A DNA stretch of 64,000 nt. It comes from Ryuthela nishihirai. Lineage: Eukaryota; Arthropoda; Arachnida; Araneae; Heptathelidae. The stretch covers positions 32,820,001-32,884,000 of the forward strand of contig JAWZYU010000005.1 of the NCBI GenBank assembly GCA_038380435.1, in the 5' to 3' direction. Below the pieces are notes generated by a model. The model was given only the letters and a program-made list of their open reading frames with translations. It did no database searches and had not been told where the DNA came from. Below are positions 20,430 through 31,891 of this stretch, one piece after another. How positions within the stretch are numbered: the first letter of the stretch is position 1; every line of letters starts with the position of its first letter. The position numbers and the translations under genes were made by a program.

Positions 20430-20905
20430 TTGATTCTAGGTGCTTACATAGTATCCTGGGCATTAGGTGGTTCGACTTTGCAAGTAATGATGAGGTTAGG
20501 CAAAGGATTTGAGTTAGCATATGTGCAGAGAGAGAGACTCCGTTGGTTTGACCATATTGCCCGTATGGGCGAGTGGTTAGCGCGCATGGCTACTGATCTA
20601 AGGGACCTGGGTTCGAGCCCCGGGTAAGGCATGGCTGTTTCTGTCGGTTTTCTGCTGAGGGCCTGCCATCCTCACAGATCTTCTACTATGGCATATAAAC
20701 TGACAGGCTCCTGTCAGACCTCTGTGGCAAGCAGCTGCTTGAGGGGTATTTATTTTTATTTATAGCTGCATATTGATGAAAGGATTATGAACAGTGGGCC
20801 TAAAGTCCTCAGAACGAGGGGAAGACCTAGGATGCGATGGGCAGACAATGTCAAATACCACCTTGCTAGAATTGGTATACAGTTTAATGTTAAGAAAACC
20901 TGGAG
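20430..20905 (+). pseudogene. RTE-type LINE 3' fragment, split by SINE-B
   Basis: The left piece, in the correct frame, reads SILGIRWFDFASNDEVRQR, then (after a frame change) RERLRWFDHIARM. After the SINE-B at 20568-20763 the right piece reads IMNSGPKVLRTRGRPRMRW. This is the C-terminal tail of the RTE polyprotein. At the nucleotide level it is collinear with 38930-39260 (minus), so both belong to one family. Confidence 0.87.
20568..20763 (+). mobile_element. SINE-B copy inserted in RTE fragment
   Basis: Starts GGCGAGTGGTTAGCGCG, B box GGTTCGAGCCCC, ends TGAGGGGTATTTATTTTTATT. It interrupts the RTE tail between the HIARM and IMNSGP codons. Confidence 0.92.
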
Positions 20906-22669
20906 AGGTTAAGGAAAGCTAAATATTCTCTCCATTGCTACCCGTGAGCCCCACCAACTTTCGGGAAGCGAACTCTCATCACTCAGAGACGGGAGTGAAC
21001 TAGTTACGAAGCGGCGATGCCGAGTGCAAGGCGAAAGCACAGAGAGAGAGCACATGACCCGTAGATAAGAGCTGGGCCGCTGTGTCGGACACCTATCGAT
21101 CACAACCTGCGCTCACCGAGAGGTGGACGTTGCCAGATTATTGCTGTGATAAACCCGTGATAGATTGTTCTAATTACACTGTTTCCGTGCCTTACACTTG
21201 CACGCTGGCCGCGGGCTCTCTTGCCTGTTGTCCGCTGTGGGCACGGATCGCTGGGAGAAAGATGCTACGACAACATGATTCTCATGGCTGCTAGATAATT
21301 ACTATCGCTGGAGCACGATTACTTCCTTCTCTACTGCGAGGTTCTAGCCCTGGACGACCGTTGCTAACATTAGATTATTACAAATGCGAGGTTAGAATAT
21401 GGTTTATGTTCTTTTGGCTTTATCTTTGAGCTTTCTCTCTCGTTGTCTCGCTGCTGCACCGAGCGCAACCCCCAAAATATTCCTTCCCAGCACCTGGGAG
21501 TCTTTTAAAATGAGTAACAACGGACAGTGCGTCTCGGTAATTCATTCAAAAAACGGGGCCGGAGAGAAATTGTGTGTTTATTCCACTCAAACGCGAGTCA
21601 GTAACCTTGTCACTGCATGGGTCGCTGGGACATTAACTCTCCCAGCGAAGGCCCCTTCAATGGAGACGCGAGGTTGGTTAATTATCTAGAGGAGTAAAAA
21701 TTTTCTGCTCGTAAGTTGAACATAAAATCGTGTACACAAACAACAGCAGAGCAGACTGGTTGCTTTTGAAGTTATTAAAACTGACAACCGGAACTGGATT
21801 TTATTGCTTTTTTTCATCCCCTTATTTCTGTAATGTTTGTTGGCAAAACGTGGGTTTATTTTTGCTATTTTTTCTTTCGTGTGGGTGAAATTAGACAGAA
21901 TCTTAACTACGAAATAATAATATTGATCAAGCCTTCTTCCCGTAAGTGAATAAATAAATAAACACTTAAACGAAATGAGAGTCAACATTTTTCCCATCTC
22001 ATTATTTCCCTAATGAGTCCATGCAGAAACTGGGGAATAAATTTTACGACATCAGCAACAAAATTATTCATCGTTTTGTGTGCATCATGACTTAGAAGAC
22101 GGAATCCTAGTGCGGACAACTTCGGGAGAATGCGAAATGTGTGTCGGATTGCTTTCTGCCGTGAAAGCATTACATACGAAGATCAAAACTTAACGAGAAA
22201 ATACACGAACACTCCTAATTAGTTCGATGTCAGTGTCGCCATTTCAAGAATAAAATATTTTGGCTGTTTAATAAGTTTAAGGTTGTTAGTATGCAAGCAT
22301 TAAAAGGCTCTAATCTAGTTGGGAATTTAAAAGAAATCGAAAGCAGCTGGAGGGAGGGAGGATTATGGCGCTGAAGAAATGATGATTTTCATTACGTATG
22401 GTCTGCATTCTTCCATATGCTACAAACCCATTAGTTTATGCTTTTCAATAAGCCCGGATAATAAACATTAAAGGTCACGAGTATTTTTTCTCATCGCCTA
22501 TTCTCTTTGAAATGAAAAATTCTGAAGTTTGTAACAATTGCAGCCCTGAATTGCTCATCAAGAGATTAATTAAAGGAGAAGTAGAATTCCACATACGTTT
22601 TTTTTTGTCCTTTTCAAGTATTTCATAAATATATCATAAATTTTTGACACTCCTTTCATTCTATTCATG
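20906..22669. other. 1.8 kb without recognised element
   Basis: No transposon ends, tandem repeats or known protein motifs. A 96-codon frame at 21399-21689 starts with a hydrophobic run (MVYVLLALSLSFL) that looks like a signal peptide, but nothing downstream supports a gene. Confidence 0.45.
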
Positions 22670-22671
22670 TA

Positions 22672-23106
22672 CAGTCGCTCAAAAACATATCCGAACACTA
22701 TGGTTGATTACAGAATTCAGAAAAAATATCTGGCAACGTTTTTTTTAGAAATGAGTGATCTGGCAACCTTCGTGTCACGTGACACGAAGGTTGCCAGATC
22801 ACTAATTTCTAAAAAAACGTTGCCAGATATTTTTTCTGAATTTTGTAATCAACCATAGTGTTCGGATACTATTTTGAGCCACTGTAGGTGGTCATATTAT
22901 TTTGATACTAGATCGTGTGGACTCACTCACGGAAATATTGAGCGTGTGCAGTTACCGTTCACAGCAAACTGGAGCGTGTGCAGTAACTGCACACGCTCCA
23001 GTTTGCTGTGAACGGTAACTGGAGCGTGTACAGTTGCTGTACACGCTCCAGATATTTTTCCTGAATTCTGTAATCACGTGACACGAAGGTGCCAGATCAC
23101 TAATTG
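22672..23106 (-). mobile_element. Composite palindromic MITE, inverse of 10604-11154
   Basis: 22672-22884 is a complete palindromic MITE (CAGTCGCTCAAAAAC... ending with a GAGCCACTG and TA). It is followed by GTAGGTGGTCATATTATTTTG, a GAGCGTGTGCAG/CTGCACACGCTC hairpin and a GAGCGTGTACAG/CTGTACACGCTC hairpin. The order is the exact reverse of the first composite. It is truncated at 23106 before the distal terminal repeat is complete. Confidence 0.88.
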
Positions 23107-23221
23107 GCTTCCGGCTTGCATGACAGAAGCCCGGACGTCAGGATGAGAGCCCCCAATGGGCCACTTTTGGTAAGCAGAACTGGCGCTGTGGGATGAACCA
23201 AACGCCTTATTAGTGACTAAT

Positions 23222-23386
23222 AGGCGGGGAGGGGACCCACTGGAACAGCTGTTGGGAGACAGATGGTAGCCTCCCGTCAAGGCCATCCAGCGTGTTCTTT
23301 AATGTGCACAGGGTATGGCTCTCCCGCACACGGGGCCACGGCTTAAAGTCCCATCCGACGGACGGTGGCCTTTCCAAGCACATCCT
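23222..23386 (-). mobile_element. SINE-A internal fragment
   Basis: GGGGAGGGGACCCACTGG to GGCCTTTCCAAGC. Both ends are missing. Confidence 0.88.
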
Positions 23387-23432
23387 TAAAAAGCGCATCT
23401 AAGAAGTTAAATGTGCTATGTATTTGAGTCAC

Positions 23433-24330
23433 TATCGATTTAATCAAATACTCTACCTAATAAAGTGGCCGCTATCGATTAACACTATACTTTACCTAAT
23501 AAAGTGGCGGCTATCGATTAACCCTATACTTTACCTAATAAAGTGGCCGCTATCGATTAACCCTATACTTTACCTAATAAAGTGGCCGCTATCGATTAAC
23601 CCTATACTTTACCTAATAAAGTGACGGTTGTCGATTCACCCTATACTTTACCTAATAAAGTGGCCGCTATCGATTAACCCTATACTTTACCTAATCAAGT
23701 GGCCGCTATCGATTAACCCTATACTTTACCTAATAAACTGGCCGCTATCGATTAACCCTATACTTTACCTAATAGAGTGGCCGCTATCGATTAACCCTAT
23801 ACTTTACCTAATAAAGTGGCTGCTATCGATTAACCCTATACTTTACCTAATAGAGTGGCCGCTATCGATTAACCCTATACTTTATCTAATCAAGTGGCCT
23901 CTATCGATTAACCCTATACTTTACCTAATCAAGTGGCCGCTATCGATTAACCCTATACTTTACTTAATCAAGTGGCCGCTATCGATTAACCCTATACTTT
24001 ACCTAATAAAGTGGCTGCTATCGATTAACCCTATACTTTACCTAATAGAGTAGCCGCTATCGATTAACCCTATACTTTACCTAATAAAGTGGCCGCTATC
24101 GATTAACCCTATACTTTACCTAATCAAGTGGTCGCTATCGATTAACCGTATACTTTACCTAATAAAGTGGCCGCTATCGATTAACCCTATACTTTACCTA
24201 ATAAAGTGGCCGCTATCGATTAACCCTATACTTTACCTAATAAAGTGGCCGCTATCGATTAACCCTATACTTTACCTAATAAAGTGGCCGCTATCGATTA
24301 ACCCTATACTTTACCTAATAAAGTGGCCGC
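23433..24330 (+). repeat. 39-bp minisatellite, ~23 copies
   Basis: The unit starts TATCGATTAACCCTATACTT and ends AGTGGCCGC. Copies are highly uniform, with recurring variants (AATCAAGTGG, AATAGAGTGG). Because 39 is divisible by 3, one plus frame stays open (13-residue repeat INPILYLIKWPLS) except at two TGG-to-stop changes (about 23625 and 24054). I see no start signal or coding context. Confidence 0.96.
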
Positions 24331-24351
24331 TCAGTTTATAGCCTCGGTCCC

Positions 24352-24560
24352 AGAGTATTAAAAAAAAAATACCCCCTGAAGCAGCTGCTTGCCACAGAAG
24401 TCTGACAGGAGCCTGTCAGTTTATATGCCACAGTAGGAGATCTGAGAGGATGGCAGGACCTCAGCAGAAAAACGACACACACACACATCCATGCCTAATC
24501 CTAGACTCGAACCCAGGTCCCTTAGGTCAGTAGCCAAGCGTGCTAACCACTCGGCCACGT
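24352..24560 (-). mobile_element. SINE-B copy
   Basis: A poly-A/T tail complement, CCCCCTGAAGCAGCTGCTTG, body, B-box complement CTCGAACCCAGG, and TAACCACTCGGCCACG. An (AC)n expansion sits at 24477-24486. Confidence 0.9.
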
Positions 24561-25179
24561 TACTCAATTAAAATCCACACGAGTGCCAGACGCTTTGTTT
24601 TCCGGTACATACCAAATAATCCCATTTAAAACAGATCAGAATAGGGAAAAACCATTCTTCACGGAATAAATTTCCCGAAATCCCTAATTTCGCTGTTATT
24701 TTGACACTTTTCACGAACTTTCGGCAGTTTCTTGCAAGCTTTGGGCTGGCGAATGGAAGAGGATTTTCTTAGCAACTCTTGAGGCTAATTCTGTATTGGT
24801 TTTGAAAAGTGGCGTGCCAAGGATTATTGGAAGAGGTGTTTCAAGAAAATTCCGTTAGTTTTTGTCGATATAAATTCATGAATAAATAATCTTTTAAAAA
24901 ATGCACTCCGTCTCTTGATGACGTTAAGGGAGATGCGATGTCCCGAAAGCAAAATAAATGGTTAGATTTTTAAATCGTCTGGTGTTAATCATGCACATTA
25001 CCCACATCGGAAATATTTTTAAATAAAATTTTGTATCGATTTTAAGACTTAATATATTTCGTCGCTTTAAACGCTAGGCACTGAAATTTTTACAAAAAAA
25101 CGGTTTAGGTTAATAAAGGGTTGAATTATCCGTTTCCACTATTCCCATATGCTAGACAATGACTTAAATGACCAGGTTT
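24561..25179. other. Unannotated AT-rich stretch
   Basis: Nothing recognised on either strand. Confidence 0.5.
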
Positions 25180-25552
25180 TTTGGGGGGTTGCTTTTACCT
25201 GTAAACAGCACTTTTTGGCACACAATAGGCTAAATGGCCAGGTCGCAAGGGCTCGAGGACGCACAGAAGCTTGGGAATCCATTGGGCAGCTATTAGGGAA
25301 CGTATCGTAGTCTCCTATTCAAGTCATCCAGCGTTAACGTGCACAGAGTATAGTTCTCCCATACACGGGTCCACGACTTAGCGTCCCATCCGAATGACGG
25401 CGGACTTTCCAAGCCCATTGGTGTCCCCTACTGACCGTGGGCAGGGCGGGGAGTTTTCGGAGATAAAACTCAACGCTTACCCAGCTGGGACTCGAACCTG
25501 GGAACTACAGATTACGAGCCTGGCGCGCTACCAACTGAGCCACCCCAGCCCC
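25180..25552 (-). mobile_element. SINE-A copy, diverged 3' half
   Basis: The 3' half is worn (GTTGCTTTTACCTGTAAACAG) while the head half is close to consensus (GGGACTCGAACCTGGGAAC). This suggests mosaic or gene-converted ancestry. Confidence 0.85.
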
Positions 25553-25555
25553 CTC

Positions 25556-25685
25556 ATCTGCAGGAGAGCTTCCATCTGTATCCTAAGAGCTGTTCAATGT
25601 ATCCTCAACCCACATGTCCAATTGAGATCCTTATGATTTAGCCACTTAGACCATTACGTGCAAAAAAAAAGTGACAATCCAATCC
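25556..25685 (+). mobile_element. Diverged SINE-A 3' fragment
   Basis: CTTCCATCTGTATCCTAAGAGC, then TTATGATTTAGCCACTTAGACC, then GTGCAAAAAAAAAGTG: the SINE-A 3' order in degraded form. It lies head-to-head with the previous minus copy. Confidence 0.55.
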
Positions 25686-26092
25686 TTTTCTCCGAGATTA
25701 CAAAAGTTCTAACTTGTAAATTTGGCTCGACAGCCAATTTGCTCGTATAGACAAGACTTTTAATGTACCGGAGTGAATTTTTTGAAGCGGAATTTCTCGA
25801 CAGCATTGAAAGGATGAGATCTGATAGCTTCGTAAGTGCATGACGACTTTACAACTGCTTTTTTTTCTGTTCGTGTTGCGCATCTGAAACTTAAGAGGTT
25901 TCGTATGAAGTATCACTCATCGGAATCAGATAGGAAATGCAGAAAAAGTTCACTGTGACGACAGGCTGAGAGAGATTAGCAACAAGTTCACTTCTACAAT
26001 TGGCTATTCTTGAAGTCTTCGGAGACTTAAATTAGGACGTTCGCTTTTTTGTATATTTTTGAAAGAGACACAATTTTTTTGATACAGCAGAG

Positions 26093-26480
26093 TTGTTGGG
26101 TTGTTTTACCTCTGAGCGGCACCTATTTGCACACCATGGGCTAAATGGCCAGGTCACATGGACCCCGAAGGCTCAGAGAAGGTTGGGGGAGGGGACTCAC
26201 TGGAACAGCTGTTTGGAAGACAGATCACAGAACCTCCCGTCAAGGCCATCCAGCGTATTCTTTAACGTGCACAGGGTATGTCTCTCCCGCACACGGGACC
26301 ACGGCTTAACGTCCCATCCGACGGACGACGGCCTTTCCAAGCCCATCGGTGTCCCCTACTGACCGTGGGCAAGGCGGGGAATTTTGCGGAGATATATCTC
26401 AACGCTGACCCAGCTTGGACTCGAACCTGGGAACTACAGATTACGAGCCTGGCGCGCCATCGACTGAGCCACCCCCGCCC
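26093..26480 (-). mobile_element. SINE-A copy, near full length
   Basis: TTGGGTTGTTTTACC to CACCCCCGCCCC. A small insertion (ATCACAGAACC in place of GGTAGCC) at about 26224-26235. Confidence 0.93.
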
Positions 26481-26535
26481 CTCGTACCGCATAGCAATTT
26501 GTTGATATTAGGAATATAAAAAAGCAATATTCAGC

Positions 26536-26760
26536 ATGTGAAACGAGGTGTGCCTCAGGGTACAGTGTAAGGTCCAATTTTTTCTTAATATATGTAAATA
26601 TTTTTTTTCTATTCAGATTAAAATTATAAATTTACATCTTTTTCAGATGATATGGCTATCACATATTTAACAGAAAGTAATAGTAAATTGAGCTTACTGA
26701 TTGTCAGGGAATTGCAAAAGCAGTTCACAATTTCTTTTTTGATAACAAAATGGGTATCAT
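26536..26760 (+). pseudogene. Non-LTR reverse transcriptase scrap
   Basis: In one plus frame: VKRGVPQGTV, stop, GPIF, then a shift giving LIYVN, and about 20 residues further FSDDMAITYLTES. The spacing and motifs (VPQG-TVxGP, then F-A/S-DD) are those of reverse-transcriptase palm motifs B and C. One stop and at least one frameshift; nothing else of the element is recognisable. It differs in sequence from the two other RTs in the window. Confidence 0.7.
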
Positions 26761-26879
26761 TATTGATAAAAACTTTCATATTTATTTATTTCAGTTTAAC
26801 TTCTTGCTATTAATCATTTCTAATCTCTCTCAGCCTGTCGTCACAGTGACCTTTTTCTGCATTTCTTATCCGATATCTA

Positions 26880-26930
26880 TTGCCAGATCGCTAATTTCTA
26901 AAAAAAAATCGTTGCCAGATATTTTTTCTG
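26880..26930 (+). mobile_element. MITE arm fragment
   Basis: TTGCCAGATCGCTAATTTC followed by CGTTGCCAGATATTTTTTCTG is the inner arm of the palindromic MITE. It runs directly into the tandem array that follows. Confidence 0.85.
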
Positions 26931-27588
26931 TATCAACCAGTACCTACTGAGCTAACAATTACGTACCTACTGAGCTAACAATAAAAAAAAATCCCAGCTA
27001 ATAATTTTTGTAATCAACCAGTACCTACTGAGATAACAATAAAAAAGAAATCTCAGCTAATGATTTTTGAATTCTGTAGTCAACCAGTACTACTGAGCTA
27101 ACAATAAAAAAAAATCCCAGCTAATGAATTTTGAATTCTGTAATCAAACAGTACCTACTGAGCTAACAATTTAGTACCTAGTTAGCTAACAATAAAAAAA
27201 ATCCCAGCTAATGATTTTTGAATTCTGTAATCAACCAGTACCTACTGAGCTAACAATAAAAAAAATCCCAGCTAATGAATTTTGAATTCTGTAATCAAAC
27301 AGTACCTACTGAGCTAACAATTTAGTACCTAGTTAGCTAACAATAAAAAAAATCCCAGCTAATGATTTTTGAATTCTGTAATCAACCAATACCTACTGAG
27401 CTAACAATAAAAAAAATCCCAGCTAATGAATTTTGAATTCTGTATCAAACAGTACCTACTGAGCTAACAATAAAAAAGAAATCACCGCCAATGATTTTTG
27501 AATTCTGTAATCAACCAGTACCTACTGAGCTAACAATATGTATCTACTGAGCTAACAATAAAAAAGAAATCCCAGCCAATGATTTTTG
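26931..27588 (+). repeat. ~64-bp minisatellite, about 9 units
   Basis: The unit contains AACCAGTACCTACTGAGC, TAACAATAAAAAAAATCCCAG, CTAATGATTTTTGAATTCTG and TAATC. Some units carry an extra duplicated TTAGTACCTAGTTAGC segment. The TTTTTGAATTCTGTAATCAACCA part matches the outer MITE arm found elsewhere. Confidence 0.92.
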
Positions 27589-28721
27589 AAACGATCTTTT
27601 CGAAAGTTGCAAAATCGAAACTAAAATGCAAAGGAGAAAACTACCAAGATTTTAAAAGGTAGGACAAGAAAATACTTGTTCAAATTTGCGTTCATCTTTT
27701 GTTTCCACTGCATTTTCTTGATCAAGTGAAAAAAAAACATTTAGAGAGCAGCCGAAGTGAAAATAGGAAAGTTACATTTCTTTCTTGACTTTATCTAAGA
27801 AAAATTGGTAGCATCGAAAGAGTGTATTTATTCACATTCCATTCTAGCAAGTCCTGAGGGAAATTTCCGGCCAGTCGAAGCACAGTATCGGCTCTACTGA
27901 CCCGTCGACCTCTGCCGGGAGATGTTTCGTTGAATAGCCAATGGCTCTGTGAACATCGCACTCTCAGGTTCGCGGCTAGGGAAATTTAGCGTTAGCCGAT
28001 GCGAAATCGGTAGAAATATGGAAATTGGTCTTCCTACCTTATCCTTCTCCCCTCCGCTTTCGAAGAGGAAAGAAATTTCTATTTTGTGGGATGTTATTTG
28101 TGAACATTCCTGCTATTTCACAGGAAGATACATTTTCATCCATAAAGATCAATCCTTATCATCTTTCAAGATACACAGAGAAAAGGCAAATGATATAAAC
28201 TTAAAAAGCAGTAAAAAGGAACTCTAACGTAGTAAATAACAAACAACCTTTAATGGATGGGGGATTCTGTTATTTTTTTATCTCCACTGTTCTGAAAAAT
28301 GGATGTCTCTTATTCTGGCATTTGTTGCAGAGTTTCTTTTGTTTATTCAACCTCAATTGTTAAACGATAAATTGTACCTTTAAAAATGTTATAGCTTACC
28401 CAAATGTATTAAACGCTGTTAAATCTGTATGTTATGCATTTTTTGCAAGAATTTTATAGTCTTGACAGAGCTGGAGCTTATTTTTTTAAGGGCCGGGTGC
28501 AATTTACGGTTGCAGAGAAGGGTGCAATTTGTCATCGTGGAGTCACCGTGTAATATGGCAAAGGTCAAAAGGTTAGAAATTAAATACGCCATAAGCATAA
28601 AATAAAATTTTAATTAAAAAATGAAAAAAAAAAGTGACTTTTCAAACTGGAAAAAAATACGATATTTTGTAAGTTCATATTTACCTAGTATTGGTGCAAG
28701 ATATTTCTAGGTATTTTGTGG
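27589..28721. other. 1.1 kb without recognised element
   Basis: No SINE or transposon. The 92-codon frame at 27949-28227 has no recognisable features. Confidence 0.5.
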
Positions 28722-28723
28722 TA

Positions 28724-28851
28724 CAGTCGCTCAAATAAATATCCGAACACTATGGTTGATTACAGAATTCAGAAAAAATATTTGACAACGATTTTTTTCC
28801 TGAATTCTGTAATCATCAACCGTAGTGTTCGGATATTTTTTTGAGCGACTG
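28724..28851. mobile_element. Short palindromic MITE
   Basis: CAGTCGCTCAAATAAATATCC and its complement at the right end, both flanked by TA. At 128 bp it lacks the inner GATCTGGCAACC arms that the ~213-bp copies carry. Confidence 0.9.
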
Positions 28852-28859
28852 TATCCAAT

Positions 28860-29031
28860 TCATTAAAGAACACGCTGGATTTCTTTCACAAAAGGTTTCA
28901 ATCTGTCTTCTAACACTTGTCCAGTGGATTCCCTTCCCTATCTTCTCTGAGCTCTTGGGGTCATTGTGACCTGGTTATTTACCCCATTGTGTGCAAAAAA
29001 CTGTCTCTCAGAGGTAAAACAATTAAACCCG
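28860..29031 (+). mobile_element. SINE-A 3' part, diverged
   Basis: CATTAAAGAACACGCTGG to AGAGGTAAAACAATTAAACCC. It is an older subfamily with a single-T GTCCAG motif. Confidence 0.75.
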
Positions 29032-29160
29032 CTGTCGACAGGGAGGCAGCGGATCAAAACTCGTTAACTTCTTTAATATGTATTAATAAAAGAAATAATG
29101 ATCTCAAATCTTATTTATTTAAATCTCAATTTTCAAACAGTATTCTTTCAAAATATAAAG

Positions 29161-29546
29161 GGTTGGGTTGTTTTACCTCTGAGCGGCACTTTTTTGTACA
29201 CCATGGGCTAAATGGCCAGGTCACATGGACCCCGAAGGCTCAGAGAAGGTTGGGGGAGGGGACCCACTGGAATAGCTGTTGGGAGACAGATGGTAGCCTC
29301 CCGTCAAGGCCATCCAGCGTGTTCTTTAATGTGCACAGGGTATGGCTCTCCCGCACACGGGGCCACGGCTTAACGTCCCATCCTACAGACGGCGGCCTTT
29401 CCAAGCCCATCGGTGTCCCTTACTGACCGTGGGCAGGGCGGGGAATTTTGCGGAGATAAATCTCAACGCTGACCCAGCTGGGACTCAAACCTGGGAACTA
29501 CAGATTACGAGTCTGGCGCGCTACCGACTGAGTCACCCCCGCCCCA
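29161..29546 (-). mobile_element. SINE-A copy, full length
   Basis: An exact 14-bp TSD TTCAAAATATAAAG (29147-29160, 29547-29560), the longest TSD seen for this family here. Confidence 0.95.
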
Positions 29547-29560
29547 TTCAAAATATAAAG

Positions 29561-30004
29561 AGTTATGGAATAATATTCAACCGCAACAATGCCAGTTGCA
29601 GTTATTGATCCGAATTTTTTAACAGGTGAAAATAAAATTAAATTAAACTTGACTCAAATATATAAGCGTGACTATAACAGATTGCGAAATGATTATTTTA
29701 ATTTGAACCATTTTTGAACCATATTTGCATAATGAACTAAATTGGTGTTGAATATTTCAGCTTCCATAACTTTTCAAATATTGAAAGAATATTTATTAAA
29801 AACTAGGTTTAGTTTAGATCGGGTTGAAATTTATCAATTGATCTTGATTCGTCTGTTTCCTTGGTTGGTGAAGAGACTATTGGTTAAGAAACATTCGGGG
29901 AAAAACCTTCTCTCAATTTGAAGAATCAATGTTGATTCGAAATCAGTGTAAAAATTTAAATTCATAATTTCTTTTCTTTACCCAGAGAAAATTAATTTTA
30001 ATAA
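29561..30004. other. Unannotated AT-rich stretch
   Basis: Nothing recognised. Confidence 0.45.
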
Positions 30005-31052
30005 GTTTCTAAGCTCGATCATCAATGCCTTTCTCTTCAATGATGTTCATAGACAGTAATCCTTAATACCTTTTCTCCCACCGAGGTTTCTAGACTCCGT
30101 TGTCAATGCCTTTCTTTTTTCCGAGATTTCTAGGCTGGGTCCTTAATGCCTTTCTTTTCACGGAGGTTTCTAGACTCAGTCCTCAATACCTTTCTTTTCG
30201 CCGAGATCTTAGGCTCTATCCTCAATGCTTTTCTTTTTACTACGGTTCCTAGGCTCAGTCCTTAATACCTTTTCTCCCACCGAGGTTTCTAGACTCTGTC
30301 GTCAATGCCTTTCTTTTTGCCGATATTTCTAGTCTGGGTCCCCAATGCCTTTCTTTTCACTGAGGCTTCTAGGCTCGGTCCTCAATGCCTTTCTTTTTAC
30401 TGAGGTTCCTAGGCTCGGTCCTCAATACCTTTTCTCCCACCGAGGTTTCTAGACTCTGTCGCCAATGCCTTTCTTTTTGCCGATATTTCTAGGCTGGGTC
30501 CTCAATGCCTTTCTTTTCACGGAGGTTTCTAGGCTCTGTCCTCAATGCCTTTCTTTTTACTGAGGTTCCTAGACTCAGTCCTTAATACCTTTTCTCCCAC
30601 CGAGGTTTCTAGACTCCGTTGTCAATGCCTTTCTTTTTGCCGAGATTTCTAGGCTTTGTCCTCAATGCCTTTCTTTTCACGGAGGTTTCTAGGCTCTCTC
30701 CTCAATGCCTTTCTTTTTACTGAGGTTCCTAGACTCAGTCCTTAATACCTTTTCTCGCACCGAGGTTTCTAGACTCTGTCGCCAATGCCTTTCTTTTTGC
30801 TGAGATTTCTAGGCTGGGTCCCCAATGACTTTCTTTTCACGGAAGTTTCTAGGTTCAGTCCCAATACCTTTCTTTTCACCGAGATTTTAGGCTCTGTCCT
30901 CAATGCCTTTCTTTTTACTGAGGTTTCTAGGCTCAGTCCTCAATACCTTTTGTCCCACCGAGGTTTCTAGACTCTCGTCAATGCCTTTCTTTTCAAGGAG
31001 GTTTCTAGGCTCGTCCTCAATACCTTTCTTTGCACTGAGATTTCAAGGCTTG
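30005..31052 (+). repeat. 40-bp minisatellite with 160-bp higher-order period
   Basis: The basic unit is about 40 bp (TTTCTAGGCTCAGTCCTCAA plus TACCTTTCTTTTCACCGAGG). A diagnostic variant, CTTTTCTCCCACCGAGG, recurs at about 30071, 30271, 30431, 30591, 30751 and 30949. The spacings are 200, 160, 160, 160 and ~198, so units are organised in blocks of four, with five-unit blocks at the ends. Confidence 0.92.
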
Positions 31053-31342
31053 GTCGTCCTCGTCCAAGCCCGTCAATGTTCCTTTACTCAGCTAACTCAG
31101 AGCGTGGATTAGCAAAGAAACTCTCAATGGAATCACCCGATAACATCAGGTTAAAAGCTTGGCTTTGCTGCCAACGATCATCCACTTCGCATAAAGAAGG
31201 GTAATGCTCACAATTTGCTTTATACGTGGTCAACATTGAGAATTTAGATTTCATGTTGCGACATCGAAAGTCATAGTGGTCATTATGAAAGAACCGTTCA
31301 CCTGAATAAGAGATGATCAACCACTGAATCTCCTGTTCAAGT

Positions 31343-31730
31343 GTGGGGGCGGGGGTGGCTCAGTCGGTAGCGCAGCAGGCTCGTAATCTGTAGTTCCCAG
31401 GTTCGAGTCCCAGCTGGGTCAGCGTTGAGATTTATCTCCGCAAAATTCCCCGCCCTGCCCACGGTCAGTAGGTGACACCAATGGGCTTGGAAAGGCCGCC
31501 GTCCGTCGGATGGGACGTTAAGCCGTGACCCCGTGTGCGGGAGAGCCATACCCTCTGCACGTTAAAGAACACGCTGGATGGCCTTGACGGGAGGCTACCA
31601 TTTGTCTCCCAACAGTTGTTCCAGTGGGTCCCCTCCCCCAACCTTCTCTGAGCCTTCGGGGTCCATGTGACCTGGCCATTTAGCCCATGGTGTGCAAAAA
31701 AGTGCCGCTCAGAGGTAAAACAACCCAACC
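31343..31730 (+). mobile_element. SINE-A copy, full length
   Basis: An exact 10-bp TSD CTGTTCAAGT (31333-31342, 31731-31740). Confidence 0.95.
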
Positions 31731-31891
31731 CTGTTCAAGTAAAAGGTTCTTTCGTGCTAAATAATGACCACGATAGTTTTGAATGTTGCAAAGTGATACT
31801 TTTATTCTGAATGATGAACCTACGAATATCATTGAGAAGAATAGCCAATAGTAATTTTTAAGAAGGGGATATTTTGATTTCTTCGTTTTCG

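Noticed and set aside
21399..21689. Secreted small protein with a signal-peptide-like start
   Set aside because: A hydrophobic start alone is weak. There is no conserved cysteine pattern, no splice context and no recognisable family.
23418..24053. A coding repeat protein (INPILYLIKWPLS) in the 39-bp array
   Set aside because: Any 39-bp period with a stop-free 13-codon unit gives a long frame. Two copies have stops, there is no start context, and the variation does not favour synonymous sites.
23433..27588. CRISPR array
   Set aside because: The repeats are contiguous minisatellites without unique spacers, and the window is eukaryotic.
28917..29426. 169-codon ORF
   Set aside because: It is the junction of an old SINE-A, flank and the minus strand of a young SINE-A; no independent coding evidence.
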